The position numbers and the translations under genes were made by a program. From Chryseosolibacter sp964551035 (GTDB taxonomy: Bacteria; Bacteroidota; Bacteroidia; Cytophagales; Cyclobacteriaceae), in assembly GCA_964551035.1 (NCBI GenBank), contig CAZKBK010000022.1:16030-80029 (forward strand): a stretch of DNA of 64,000 bases, written 5' to 3'. Shown here piece by piece: positions 17,086 through 26,196 of the stretch (positions are counted from its first letter, which is position 1; the number at the start of each line of letters is the position of its first letter). The notes beneath the pieces are model-generated. The model had not been told where the DNA came from. It searched no databases and saw nothing but the letters and a program-made list of their open reading frames with translations.

Positions 17086-17256
17086 TCAATTTTCGGGAGG
17101 CGTGAGCCGGTTCTTTACCGTTTCGAGTTCATCCTCGAGATTGCGATAGACGGGACTGCTGTGGAGGTTGTCGCTTTTCATTTGCCGGATAAGCTTTTGA
17201 AGTTCCGCTTCTCTCTTCCTTAGTGCGGCCTTCATGGCTTTTGGGTCGGGTTTCAT
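17086..17256 (-). CDS. Small coiled-coil protein of 56 residues
   Basis: An ORF of 56 codons plus stop reads MKPDPKAMKAALRKREAEL... and ends NRLTPPEN. The heptad-like pattern (REAELQKLIRQMKSDN, then NLEDELETVKNRL) predicts two short helices or a coiled coil. It is on the same strand as, and 92 bases upstream of, the 84-residue gene. Amphipathic composition and good codon choice argue for a real gene, but there is no homology to report. Function unknown. Confidence 0.6.
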   Translation of the reverse strand: MKPDPKAMKAALRKREAELQKLIRQMKSDNLHSSPVYRNLEDELETVKNRLTPPEN

Positions 17257-17604
17257 CTAATCCTATCGGGAGTGTGGTCAATTTGGGTGATGCAATTTAT
17301 CAGATAAAATGTGAAACACGGAAGCCCCTACCAATTTTTTCAGGATCACCGCGTGGTATAGGAAGCCGGGGTGCTTGTTCGCGTCTCGTTTGCTTTTCAA
17401 TAACCTCCTGTGCCGGACGGGGTTGGGGACCGGCCCGTGTCCATCACTTTAATTCCGCCAGAACGGATCAAAGTCAAAAGAATTCATTAAAATTCAGACT
17501 AATTTTGGCGATTAGCCGTTACTTTGATATTTAAAGGCGGGCGGGTATGGCGTTTTAGGAGGTAAAATTTCGACCCGTTTATCCTGAGTTTTTTCGTCCT
17601 GGGC
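17257..17604. other. Intergenic region between divergent units
   Basis: This 348-base spacer separates the minus-strand small gene from the T9SS surface protein. A TTACTTTG at 17520-17527 resembles a -7 box but has no TTTG at the right distance. No ORF or repeat is seen. Confidence 0.5.
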
Positions 17605-20517
17605 ATGAAATTGAGTTTGCTGCTTCGAAAGCTGTTCCTTTCCGTGATAACGATGCTGGCTTCCACGGCGCTGGCATGGGCTACCCATTTGCGTGCCGGC
17701 GAGATCACCGTCGAGCGCGTCAGTTGCAACAGCAGGACGTTCCGGATTACCATCACCGTTTTCACCAATACGGTTAATACCAATGTGTTATTTGGCGGCG
17801 AAGACGACTGGCTCGACTTTGGCGATGGAAGTGAGCCGCACCTGGTTCCCGAGCAGGAGAATGTGCTTCGGCCCGACCTGGGCGTGGGAATCGCCATGGC
17901 GTCATATACCTTTACGCACACCTACCTCGCCGACGGAAGCTATACCATCAGCTACCACGAGCCTAACCGCAATGGCGGGGTCCTGAACATGGATGCGTCC
18001 GTGAACACGCGGTTCTATATCGAGACCAAGATCATCATCGATCCCTATCGCGGATGCAATAACACCCCGAAGCTGCTGGTTCCGCCCATCGATCAAGCCT
18101 GTACCGGCGTAGCGTGGTTTCACAATCCCGGGGCATACGATCCGGACGGCGACAGCCTTTCGTACAGACTGGTCGTTCCTTTCCGCGCACGCTCACAGGA
18201 AGTCATCAACTACCAGGATCCCACCGCTCCGAAATTCTATACCAACTACTCGACCGGAAACGAAGACGGCACGGATGAGCCGATGTTCTTTATCAACCCC
18301 GTCGACGGCCTCATCACGTGGGATGCACCGGGGACGGCCGGAGAATACAACATCGCCTTCATTATCGAAGAGTGGAGAAAGATCGATGGCGTGTGGGTAA
18401 CCAACGGCTTTGTCCGACGCGACATGCAGGTCATCGTCGATGAGTGCGAGAACGAACGGCCGGACCTCGAAGTACCCGACGACGTTTGTGTGGAGGCGGG
18501 AACGACATTGACGGCGGTAATCCGGGGAACGGATTCCGACGGGGATCCCGTGAAGATCGAAGCCTTCTCGGAGATCCTCAACCTGGCCCCGGCCCAGTCG
18601 CCGGCGTCGTACACACCCGCCGACGGGGAATTCATTCCATCGCCCGCGGAACTTCACTTCGAATGGACCACGACGTGCGAACATGTCAAAGAGCAGCCCT
18701 ACCAGGTAGTTTTCAAGATTACCGACGATTCACCCACGGGCTCCAAACTTGTCACTTTCAAGACCTGGAATATCCGGGTGGTCGGTCCTGCACCACAGTG
18801 GGTAGATGCCCAGACCGACCTCGGCGACCGCGCCGCCGTCCTGGAGTGGGATCCGTATTTCTGCGACAACGCCGAGGCCATGCAGATCTGGCGAAGGGTG
18901 GACAGTTTTCCATTTGAGCCCGACTCGTGTCAAACGGGCATGCCTGATTTCCTGGGGTATGAACTCGTTGAGACCCTCGATCTTTCGGATACGCCTGCGG
19001 TGACCTACACCGACGACAACAACGGCGCCGGCCTGAATTACGGCGCCCAGTACTGTTACCGGCTGGTGGCAACGTTCCCCGCGCCCCGGGGTGGCGAGAG
19101 TTATGTCTCCGCGGAAATCTGTATCGACCCCATCCGGGCGGATGTGCCCGTCATCACCAATGTTTCGGTTGACCGGACGGACCCGGAAAATGGAGAAGTG
19201 ACGGTCCGGTGGACGAAGCCCTTCGACATCGACCGCGGTCAATACCCCGAGATCGAATACCAGGTACTTCGCGCGGACGGATTTACGGGAACCACCAACC
19301 TTACCCCCGTTCACCCCGGACACAAGGCGGAGAATGACACCGTCGTGGTGGATGATGACGAAATCAACACACACGGCAATATTTATAATTACCGGGTGGT
19401 GTTGTGGGCAACCACGGCCACCGACCCCGGCACGTTTGAGGCCATTGATACATCCGCGGCGGCGTCAACGGTAAGGCTGGAAGCTGCCGGCGGTATCGGA
19501 AAGATTACCCTGAACTGGTCGGCGATCGTCCCCTGGTCGAACATCATACAAACCGAGCCGAACGAGCACATCCTTTATCGGGGCCCCGAGGGCGCCGACG
19601 AATCTGCCATGGTTGAGTTGGCGACCATAGACCCCACCGCGGGGCTTACGTATGTCGATGACGGACTGGAGGAGACGGATACTTATTGCTATCGCGTGCT
19701 CACGCGCGGCGCTTATGGAAACCCCCGCATACTTGAGCCACTGGAGAATTATTCGCAGATCATTTGCGCGGGCGTGAATGACTCGATTCCCCCCGACTGC
19801 GTCCTGGAGGTTTCCATCGAACTTTCCGACTGCGAAGGTGTCACCGAGGAGCCATGCGCGGGCGGAATCTATGAGAATGTGATTTCCTGGAACAGGCCGC
19901 CGCTGGAGTGCGCCGCGGACCTCATGGGATATCGGATCTACAGGGCTACCGAGCGCGATGGCAACTACACCTGGATGAACTGGACGGGTATTGTACTCGA
20001 CACATTCCTCATCGACCGCGGCCCCACCGGCGACGGGCTCAGGTCGCGCGCGTATTGTTATAAGGTAGCCGCGGTGGATGGGTCCGGCAACGAGGGCCCG
20101 CTAAGTGAACCGATGTGCAACGACAACTGTCCGTATTATGAACTGCCCAACGTCTTTACGCCGGGAAATCGCGGTTCCGTGGTGGATTGCAACGACTTGT
20201 TCAGCGCGTTCAGTGACCGAAACTTCGCAGGTGAAACCGGCTCGGAAGGGTGTCCGACCGTAGAGGATGCCGCCAAGCGGTGCCCGCGTTTTGTGGAGCA
20301 AGTCAATTTCAAGGTGTATAACCGCTGGGGAAAACAGGTGTACACCTATCGCTCTGGCGGAGAGAACACGATCTACATCGATTGGAACGGCCGGGGAGAC
20401 GACGGCGTTGACCTTACGGAAGGCGTGTACTACTACGTGGCGGAAGTTACCTTTGATGCCATCGAGCCTTCGAAACGCCATCAGGTCATCAAGGGGTGGG
20501 TCCACCTCATACGATGA
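17605..20517 (+). CDS. Large surface protein with type B T9SS sorting domain
   Basis: A 970-residue secreted protein. A signal peptide (about residues 1-26, ending ALAWA) is followed by an Ig/PKD-like region with Asp-rich segments (DYDPDGDSLSYRL-type), then several fibronectin type III-like repeats (about 390-850) separated by Thr-rich turns. The last 90 residues hold the gliding-motility-type C-terminal domain: PNVFTPGN, then FKVYNRWGKQVY, WNGRG and EGVYYYVAEV. This matches the type B cargo signal of the type IX secretion system, which uses its own outer-membrane route. The role is probably adhesion or matrix display; no enzyme domain is seen. The next gene overlaps its stop by ATGA. Confidence 0.9.
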   Translation: MKLSLLLRKLFLSVITMLASTALAWATHLRAGEITVERVSCNSRTFRITITVFTNTVNTNVLFGGEDDWLDFGDGSEPHLVPEQENVLRPDLGVGIAMASYTFTHTYLADGSYTISYHEPNRNGGVLNMDASVNTRFYIETKIIIDPYRGCNNTPKLLVPPIDQACTGVAWFHNPGAYDPDGDSLSYRLVVPFRARSQEVINYQDPTAPKFYTNYSTGNEDGTDEPMFFINPVDGLITWDAPGTAGEYNIAFIIEEWRKIDGVWVTNGFVRRDMQVIVDECENERPDLEVPDDVCVEAGTTLTAVIRGTDSDGDPVKIEAFSEILNLAPAQSPASYTPADGEFIPSPAELHFEWTTTCEHVKEQPYQVVFKITDDSPTGSKLVTFKTWNIRVVGPAPQWVDAQTDLGDRAAVLEWDPYFCDNAEAMQIWRRVDSFPFEPDSCQTGMPDFLGYELVETLDLSDTPAVTYTDDNNGAGLNYGAQYCYRLVATFPAPRGGESYVSAEICIDPIRADVPVITNVSVDRTDPENGEVTVRWTKPFDIDRGQYPEIEYQVLRADGFTGTTNLTPVHPGHKAENDTVVVDDDEINTHGNIYNYRVVLWATTATDPGTFEAIDTSAAASTVRLEAAGGIGKITLNWSAIVPWSNIIQTEPNEHILYRGPEGADESAMVELATIDPTAGLTYVDDGLEETDTYCYRVLTRGAYGNPRILEPLENYSQIICAGVNDSIPPDCVLEVSIELSDCEGVTEEPCAGGIYENVISWNRPPLECAADLMGYRIYRATERDGNYTWMNWTGIVLDTFLIDRGPTGDGLRSRAYCYKVAAVDGSGNEGPLSEPMCNDNCPYYELPNVFTPGNRGSVVDCNDLFSAFSDRNFAGETGSEGCPTVEDAAKRCPRFVEQVNFKVYNRWGKQVYTYRSGGENTIYIDWNGRGDDGVDLTEGVYYYVAEVTFDAIEPSKRHQVIKGWVHLIR

Positions 20518-20924
20518 CAGAACACCCCAGCCACCTGGTTCTTTTTGACGGCGTCTGTAATCTTTGCAATGGCGCCGTCAGGTTTATCATCCGCCACGAC
20601 AGAAAAGGAAAATTCAAGTTTGCTTCGTTGCAGTCAACGGTGGCCAGAAAAATACTTGAGCAGATCGGCGGGCGCCCCGGCGGCGACCTTTACAGTATCG
20701 TGCTGATCAGGGACGGCAAGGCCTTCGATCGGAGCACCGCGGCCCTTGAAATCGCCCGCGACCTGTCTCCGCCCTGGCACTTGCTGTATAGTTTCCGCGT
20801 GGTGCCGAAATTCCTTCGCGACGCGGTTTACAAACTCGTCGCTGTGAATCGGTACCGCATCTTTGGAAAAAAGGACGCCTGCATGATCCCCACGCCCGAA
20901 CTGCGCGCACGGTTTGTTGAATAA
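20514..20924 (+). CDS. DCC family thiol-disulfide oxidoreductase-like protein (DUF393)
   Basis: From the ATG at 20514, which overlaps the preceding stop (ATGA), the product is 136 residues. It starts with the family signature DGVCNLCNGAV (DxxCxxC, a thioredoxin-like CxxC) and continues with FASLQST and the Arg-rich RDAVYKLVAVNRYRIFGKK segment. An upstream in-frame ATG at 20496 lies inside the previous gene and is less likely. The family is named from sequence; its physiological substrate is unknown. Confidence 0.88.
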   Translation: MTEHPSHLVLFDGVCNLCNGAVRFIIRHDRKGKFKFASLQSTVARKILEQIGGRPGGDLYSIVLIRDGKAFDRSTAALEIARDLSPPWHLLYSFRVVPKFLRDAVYKLVAVNRYRIFGKKDACMIPTPELRARFVE

Positions 20925-20976
20925 TATGCTGCATGAACTGCGGAACAGGAATCCGGAAACTAACAGACACTTTTTC

Positions 20977-20984
20977 TATTTTTG
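20977..20984 (+). promoter_or_regulatory. -7 box before fabD
   Basis: TATTTTTG matches TAnnTTTG and lies 23 bases before the fabD start. No clear TTTG is found 19-20 bases upstream, so only half of the promoter is supported. Confidence 0.5.
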
Positions 20985-21007
20985 CCCCTTAACCAGACGA
21001 CTACAGC

Positions 21008-21883
21008 ATGACAGCGTACCTCTTCCCCGGACAAGGCGCCCAATTCCCGGGTATGGCCAAAGACCTCTACGACGCCAATCCCAAAGCAAAAGGGCTCCTT
21101 GATCAGGCGAACGCAATCCTCGGATTCAACATCACAGACGTGATGTTTTCGGGGACAGCCGATGAACTCAAGCAAACCCGTGTAACCCAACCCGCGATCT
21201 TCCTTCACGCGGTATCGCTCGCACTCACCAGCGAGACGTTCGCGCCGCAGATGGTGGCGGGCCATTCGCTGGGTGAGTTTTCGGCGCTGGTGGCCAACCA
21301 ATGCCTCTCCTTTGAAGACGGCCTCAACCTTGTCTACAAGCGTGCGATGGCGATGCAGCATGCATGCGAGATGAATCCATCGACGATGGCGGCAATCCTC
21401 GGTCTCGACGACGCGCGGGTGGAAGAGATCTGCGCTGAAATCAAGGATGAAGTGGTTGTGCCGGCAAATTATAACTGCCCGGGACAACTCGTGATCTCCG
21501 GAACCCTCCGCGGCATCGATATCGCCTGCGAAAAAATGAAGGCTGCCGGCGCGAAGCGTGCGCTACCCCTCCAGGTCGGCGGCGCGTTCCATTCGCCCCT
21601 GATGGAACCTGCCCGGGAAGAGTTGGCCGCGGCCATTGAGAATACCACCTTCAGGAATCCAACCTGCCCGGTATACCAAAACGTTTCCGCAAAACCATCC
21701 ACCGATGTAGGGACGATCAAGACCAACCTGATCAACCAGCTCACAGCGCCGGTACGCTGGACACAGTCCGTGCAGCAGATGTCCGCCGATGGTGCGGTCA
21801 CGTTCATCGAGTGCGGGCCGGGCAAGGTGTTGCAGGGTCTTGTGAAGAAGATATCGCCGGCGGCGGAAGCCACGAGCCTCTAG
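21008..21883 (+). CDS. fabD: Malonyl-CoA:ACP transacylase
   Basis: FabD moves malonyl from CoA to acyl carrier protein, feeding fatty acid elongation. The 291-residue protein begins AYLFPGQGAQFPGM, has the nucleophile Ser87 in GHSLGE and the His-containing FHSPLMEPA segment near residue 200, and ends with the GPGKVLQGLVKK pattern. Its last 4 bases overlap the end of convergent folK. It works in the same pathway as fabH and accBC 15 kb away. Confidence 0.96.
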   Translation: MTAYLFPGQGAQFPGMAKDLYDANPKAKGLLDQANAILGFNITDVMFSGTADELKQTRVTQPAIFLHAVSLALTSETFAPQMVAGHSLGEFSALVANQCLSFEDGLNLVYKRAMAMQHACEMNPSTMAAILGLDDARVEEICAEIKDEVVVPANYNCPGQLVISGTLRGIDIACEKMKAAGAKRALPLQVGGAFHSPLMEPAREELAAAIENTTFRNPTCPVYQNVSAKPSTDVGTIKTNLINQLTAPVRWTQSVQQMSADGAVTFIECGPGKVLQGLVKKISPAAEATSL

Positions 21884-22362
21884 TCTACGGGTGTAACCGG
21901 CAACGGGTCTTCGCAAGCGTCGAGCAGCTCGCGCACGGTGCGCTTCAATAGGGGATGCTGAAGGCCGGGGGCAAGTTCCGCAAGCGGCGCAAGCGCAAAC
22001 CTTCTCATCGGAATGCCTGGATGGGGTATGGTCAAATGCGGTTCGTTGATGACCATCCCGCCAAACAGCAGGATGTCGATGTCGATGGTCCGCGGTCCCC
22101 ATTTGACAACGCGTTCACGTCCCAGTTTTTTTTCGATCAACAACAAATGGTGAAGCAGTGCCTCCGGCGACAATTCGGTGGATACTTCAACCACCTGGTT
22201 GAAGAACTCCGGCTGATCCTCCTTGCCCCACGCCGCGGTCTTGTACAGCGACGATTGCCGCGAGATCGCGCAGGCCTGGCTGATGAACCGGCGCGCTTCC
22301 GCGAGGTTTGTCGTGCGGTCCCCGATGTTGGAGCCCAGCAATAAGAAAACACCGTTGTTCAT
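21880..22362 (-). CDS. folK: 2-amino-4-hydroxy-6-hydroxymethyldihydropteridine pyrophosphokinase
   Basis: FolK pyrophosphorylates 6-hydroxymethyl-dihydropterin in folate synthesis. The 160-residue length is standard. Signatures are LLLGSNIGDR at the N-terminus, the FFNQVVEV substrate strand, RWGPRTIDIDIL-type metal and pterin site (here KWGPRTIDIDIL, about residues 87-98) and the HPGIPMRRFAL block. The gene is divergent from sppA, with back-to-back -7 boxes in the 75-base spacer. Confidence 0.95.
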   Translation of the reverse strand: MNNGVFLLLGSNIGDRTTNLAEARRFISQACAISRQSSLYKTAAWGKEDQPEFFNQVVEVSTELSPEALLHHLLLIEKKLGRERVVKWGPRTIDIDILLFGGMVINEPHLTIPHPGIPMRRFALAPLAELAPGLQHPLLKRTVRELLDACEDPLPVTPVD

Positions 22363-22376
22363 GGCCCTTGTGCGTA

Positions 22377-22417
22377 CAAACTTACTTTTTTATTCGCTTG
22401 AGGATTGCTTACTTTTG
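22377..22417. promoter_or_regulatory. Back-to-back -7 boxes between folK and sppA
   Basis: TAAGTTTG on the minus strand (22377-22384) points to folK, leaving a leader of about 10 bases. TACTTTTG on the plus strand (22410-22417) points to sppA. Both match TAnnTTTG; the -33 TTTG elements are not evident. Confidence 0.5.
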
Positions 22418-22437
22418 AACTTTAATCGCTTCGTATT

Positions 22438-24204
22438 ATGAGTTTTGGACGCGCATACTTTTCATCATGCCTGGGAGCGCTGACGGCGCTGGTGGGATTT
22501 TCCCTTGTCGCATTCTTGTTGTTTATTCTCATTATCGGCAGCCTGGGCGCCGAGGATGAAGTGGTCGTCAAAGATAATTCGGTGCTTCACCTTCGTCTTG
22601 ATGCCGAGTACTCGGAGATTCAGCCCGACATTCCCTTCGAAGGTATTCCCGGTTTGGGCGCGCAGGTACCGCGAATCGGACTCCTGCAATTGAAGGAATC
22701 CATCGCTCATGCGAAAGAGGACGAAAAGATAAAGGGAATATTCGTTGATGTCAGTTTTCCGATGACGGGCTTCGCCACGCTTGAGGAAATTCGCCAGTCG
22801 TTGCTCGACTTCCGCGAAAGCGGCAAGTGGGTTGTCGCGTACAGCGAAGTGATGTCGGAAGGCGCGTATTACGTTGCCTCGGCGGCGAATGAAATATACC
22901 TCAACCCGGAAGGTGAAGTAGAGTTCAACGGGCTCGTGGCCAATGTATCATTCTTTAAGAAACTTCTCGACAAGCTTGAAATAAAGCCTCAGGTCTTTCG
23001 CGTCGGTGAATTCAAAAGCGCCGTCGAGCCGTTCCTGCGTGAAGAAATGAGTGCGGAGAACGAACTTCAGCTTTCGAGCATGCTCAACACGATCTACGAC
23101 CACATGCTCACCGCCGTCTCGGAAACGCGGGACATTCCCAAAGAAAAACTCAACACATTGGCCGAGACGATGGAAGTGCGCAGCGCAGCCTCGGCGAAAG
23201 ACGCGGGGCTCATTGACGGCCTTTTTTATAAGGATGAGATGGATAGCAACCTTCGGGAACGCCTGGGCATCGGCGCGGAGGATAAGATCGATTTCATCAA
23301 GTACCACCAGTATCGCAAAAGCTTTTCCACCTACAAGTCGACCCGCGACGAGGTGGCGGTTGTCGTTGCCGAAGGCGCCATCCTTCCCGGCACGGACGAT
23401 GGCTCCGGCAATATCATCGCGGCGGAAAGCTTTATTCAGGAGATCCGCAAGGCCCGCCTCGACGACGACATTAAAGCGATCGTGTTGCGCGTGAATTCGC
23501 CGGGTGGCGAGTTTCGCTCGTCGGACATGATCTGGCGCGAGATCGAGCTGGCCAAAGAAGCAAAACCCGTCATCGCTTCGATGTCGGATTACGCAGCTTC
23601 CGGTGGCTACTACCTCGCGATGGGATGCGACACCATCGTGGCCCAGCCACAGACCATCACGGGTTCCATCGGCATCTTCGGCGTTATCTTTGACCTCAGC
23701 AGTTTCCTTGAGAACAAGATCGGCGTCACGTTTGATGAAGTCCGCACCGGACAATATGGCGATACCTACACCGTAACACGGCCGCTCTCTCCGGCGGAGC
23801 GCAGCATGATCCAGAAGATGCTGGAAGAAAACTACGCCACTTTTACGTCGAAGGCGGCGGAGGGACGCGACGTCCCCGTCGGGGAGATCCTCGAGATCGC
23901 CTCGGGGCGTGTGTGGACGGGCGCGCAGGCGCAGGAACGCAAACTCGTCGACATCCTCGGCGGCATCGATGACGCCATCCACATCGCCGCGACGAAGGCG
24001 GGCATCAGCGACGACTACCGCGTGCGTTACTATCCGCAGCCAAAACCTTTCCTGGAGGAACTGCTCGGCCAGTTGGATGGTGTGACCGCCAACAAGATCG
24101 ACGCCGAACTCGGCGACCTCCGCCTGTGGTATCAGAAGTACAGGAAGATCGAGTCTTACCATGGTTCGCAGGCAAGACTTCCTTTTGAAATGCAAATTCA
24201 CTAA
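22438..24204 (+). CDS. sppA: Signal peptide peptidase SppA, long form
   Basis: A 588-residue membrane-anchored serine protease that degrades cleaved signal peptides. One N-terminal transmembrane helix (about 18-38) precedes two tandem ClpP-like domains, as in E. coli SppA. The first carries the lysine side of the Ser/Lys dyad in the VGEFKSAVEPFLR segment near residue 187. The second carries the nucleophile serine in SDYAASGGYYLAM near residue 388. The bioB start follows after 8 bases, so the two are probably co-transcribed. Confidence 0.95.
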   Translation: MSFGRAYFSSCLGALTALVGFSLVAFLLFILIIGSLGAEDEVVVKDNSVLHLRLDAEYSEIQPDIPFEGIPGLGAQVPRIGLLQLKESIAHAKEDEKIKGIFVDVSFPMTGFATLEEIRQSLLDFRESGKWVVAYSEVMSEGAYYVASAANEIYLNPEGEVEFNGLVANVSFFKKLLDKLEIKPQVFRVGEFKSAVEPFLREEMSAENELQLSSMLNTIYDHMLTAVSETRDIPKEKLNTLAETMEVRSAASAKDAGLIDGLFYKDEMDSNLRERLGIGAEDKIDFIKYHQYRKSFSTYKSTRDEVAVVVAEGAILPGTDDGSGNIIAAESFIQEIRKARLDDDIKAIVLRVNSPGGEFRSSDMIWREIELAKEAKPVIASMSDYAASGGYYLAMGCDTIVAQPQTITGSIGIFGVIFDLSSFLENKIGVTFDEVRTGQYGDTYTVTRPLSPAERSMIQKMLEENYATFTSKAAEGRDVPVGEILEIASGRVWTGAQAQERKLVDILGGIDDAIHIAATKAGISDDYRVRYYPQPKPFLEELLGQLDGVTANKIDAELGDLRLWYQKYRKIESYHGSQARLPFEMQIH

Positions 24205-24212
24205 CGCGCACT

Positions 24213-25202
24213 TTGCCAATGACACCCATCAGAAACGACTGGACCCGGGAAGAGATTGCCGATGTCTACGGAACTCCCGTTATGGATTTGATCTATAAGG
24301 CGGCTAGCGTGCATCGCGCGTACCACGATGCCGGCGAGGTCCAGGTGTGCACGCTGCTCTCCGTGAAGACCGGCGGATGTCCCGAGGACTGCGCCTACTG
24401 CCCACAGGCCGCCCGTTACCACACGGACGTTAAAGTGCACAAGCTCCTTGAAGTGGATGAAGTGCTCGCGCGCGCGAAGGAGGCGAAAGATGCCGGCAGC
24501 ACGCGCTTCTGCATGGGCGCCGCCTGGCGCGAGGTGCGCGACAACCGCGACTTCGACAAGGTTATCGACATGGTAAAGGGCGTGAATGGCCTGGGCATGG
24601 AAGTATGCTGCACCCTGGGCATGCTCACGCCGCATCAGGCCGAGCGTCTCCGCGAAGCGGGATTGTATGCCTACAACCACAACCTCGACACGAGCGAGGC
24701 GTTTTACGACGACATCATCACCACCCGCAACTATGACGACCGGTTGGACACGCTCGAGAACGTCCGCAAGGCGCGCATCTCCGTGTGCTCCGGAGGTATC
24801 ATCGGCATGGGGGAAGTCGAAGGCGACCGCATTGGCATGTTGCACACGCTGGCCACGCTGCCCGAGCATCCCGAGTCGGTGCCCGTCAACGCGCTCGTGC
24901 CCGTGGCCGGTACGCCCCTGGAGAATCAGCCGAAAGTTTCCGTGTGGGAAATGGTGCGCATGATCGCCACCGCCCGCATCATCATGCCGAAGGCCATGGT
25001 GCGGCTCTCCGCCGGACGTGTAAGGATGACGTTGGAAGAACAGGCCCTTTGCTTCATGGCCGGCGCCAACAGCATCTTCGCCGGCGACAAACTGCTGACC
25101 ACGCCCAACCCCGGCTACGTCGAGGACCAGCAAATGTTCCAGACGCTTCAACTCCGGCCGAGGCGCGCGTTCAAAGACACCGAAGCGGCGGTTGGCGGGT
25201 AA
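24213..25202 (+). CDS. bioB: Biotin synthase
   Basis: BioB inserts sulfur into dethiobiotin to form biotin, using a radical-SAM 4Fe-4S cluster and a 2Fe-2S cluster. The radical-SAM cysteines are C56, C60 and C63 in CPEDCAYCPQ. Further family segments are FCMGAAWR, YNHNLDTS, ICSGGI-type (VCSGGIIGMGE) and FAGDKLLTTPNP. Length is 329 residues; the ATG at 24219 (MTPIRNDW) is an alternative start. No other bio genes are nearby. Its product is the cofactor for AccB. Confidence 0.96.
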   Translation: MPMTPIRNDWTREEIADVYGTPVMDLIYKAASVHRAYHDAGEVQVCTLLSVKTGGCPEDCAYCPQAARYHTDVKVHKLLEVDEVLARAKEAKDAGSTRFCMGAAWREVRDNRDFDKVIDMVKGVNGLGMEVCCTLGMLTPHQAERLREAGLYAYNHNLDTSEAFYDDIITTRNYDDRLDTLENVRKARISVCSGGIIGMGEVEGDRIGMLHTLATLPEHPESVPVNALVPVAGTPLENQPKVSVWEMVRMIATARIIMPKAMVRLSAGRVRMTLEEQALCFMAGANSIFAGDKLLTTPNPGYVEDQQMFQTLQLRPRRAFKDTEAAVGG

Positions 25203-25786
25203 CGCGCATACAACAACACTGGCTGAAAACGTAAAGGGGTCCTTTTCCCGTCACCGATCAAGGCGCAACCTTCTACATGGGGCTGAACCATAATTGCGGC
25301 GACCCTTCGAAATTGCTCAGGCCTCGACAAGCTCGGCCACCGGGGATTTTTTGCGGGAATGCGGCTCCCTCCGGTCGCCGCCAAATGCACGTTGGGGAAT
25401 AAGGCACCTCCTTTACCAACCAACCCGCGCGTAACGTTTCACCGCTTCCATCCATGCCTACGCTTTGCTTCGGCAGGCAAGCCATGCCTATGCTTCGCTT
25501 CGGCAGGCAAGCCGGCAACGGGCTACCCATCGAAAGCCCTAGTCATTCCACAAGGCCGGGATTAAATTTGCTCAGGCCTCGACAAGCTCGGCCACCGGGG
25601 ATTTTTTGCGGGAATGCGGCTCCCTCCGGTCGCCGCCAAATGCACGTTGGGGAATAAGGCACCTCCTTTACCAACCAACCCGCGCGTAACGTTTCACCGC
25701 TTCCATCCATGCCTACGCTTCGCTTCGGCAGGCAAGCGACTGGCTACCCATTGAAAGCCGCACCCCTCCACAACGCCAGGATCAAC
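25203..25786. other. Repeat-rich intergenic region
   Basis: The 584 bases after bioB hold no convincing gene. They contain the imperfect direct repeat listed separately and Pro/Arg-rich spurious frames. Confidence 0.6.
25313..25737. repeat. Direct repeat of about 170 bp, two copies
   Basis: Copy 1 (about 25313-25482) and copy 2 (about 25568-25737) start at the same TTGCTCAGGCCTCGACAAG sequence, offset by 255 bases, and differ at about one base by eye. Copy 1 additionally has a roughly 30-bp internal duplication built on GCTTCGGCAGGCAAGCC. No coding function is seen. Confidence 0.88.
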
Positions 25787-26011
25787 TCACCTCTTCCCCG
25801 ATGGAGATTCAGAATTCGATTCGCGTTGCGCCCTTCGGGTAATAAATTTATTGCCCCCGATGACAAAAATTGCATATAGTGATACGGCGATAAGTCCTAT
25901 CTCAATCGTTTGGTCCGGGCTGCGCGTAACAAAGTATGCGCCCGCCGACCCAAACAACGCTGACATAAGAAAGCACCAGCCGAGTATGAAGTATTTATGC
26001 CTTGGTTTCAT
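25787..26011 (-). CDS. Small two-helix membrane protein
   Basis: From the ATG at 26011 the product has 74 residues: a short basic N-terminus (MKPRHKY), two hydrophobic helices (about 8-28 and 36-56) and a charged C-terminal tail rich in Arg, Glu and Ser. A longer frame to 26089 exists but runs through the preceding small ORF, whose TGA overlaps this ATG (ATGA), so the shorter start is preferred. Such small two-helix proteins sometimes confer immunity to membrane-active peptides; that is only a suggestion from the neighbour. No family recognised. Confidence 0.55.
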   Translation of the reverse strand: MKPRHKYFILGWCFLMSALFGSAGAYFVTRSPDQTIEIGLIAVSLYAIFVIGGNKFITRRAQRESNSESPSGKR

Positions 26012-26166
26012 GATACTGCCATCATGATCGCCGCAGTTGCTGATGTGATCGCCGCGGACCCCCCAGTTACAGCAATCCAAAAACCCCATCCGACAAAGGG
26101 TACAATGACAGCCGTGGATGTTGAAACTCCGACAATAACGCCAGCGGCGACGTCGCCGGCCGCCAC
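26008..26166 (-). CDS. Gly/Ala/Val-rich hydrophobic peptide ORF, possibly frameshifted
   Basis: Below a stop at 26197-26199 an open frame of 62 codons runs to the TGA at 26008-26010. It reads GDANWGLVAAGDVAAGVIV... VPFVGWGFWIAVTGGSAAITSATAAIMMAVS in two blocks. The first usable start is a GTG at 26166 (52 residues); no ATG precedes it. An A8 run at 26188-26195 lies just upstream, and deleting one base would join it to the preceding frame. Composition (Gly, Ala, Trp, no charges beyond two Asp) resembles mature unmodified bacteriocins. It is coupled to the membrane protein gene by ATGA. It may instead be a decayed gene. Confidence 0.35.
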   Translation of the reverse strand: MAAGDVAAGVIVGVSTSTAVIVPFVGWGFWIAVTGGSAAITSATAAIMMAVS

Positions 26167-26196
26167 AAGACCCCAGTTAGCATCACCAAAAAAAAT

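Noticed and set aside
22377..22417. Regulatory palindrome shared by folK and sppA
   Set aside because: Only independent -7 boxes are seen; the bases between them are not symmetrical.
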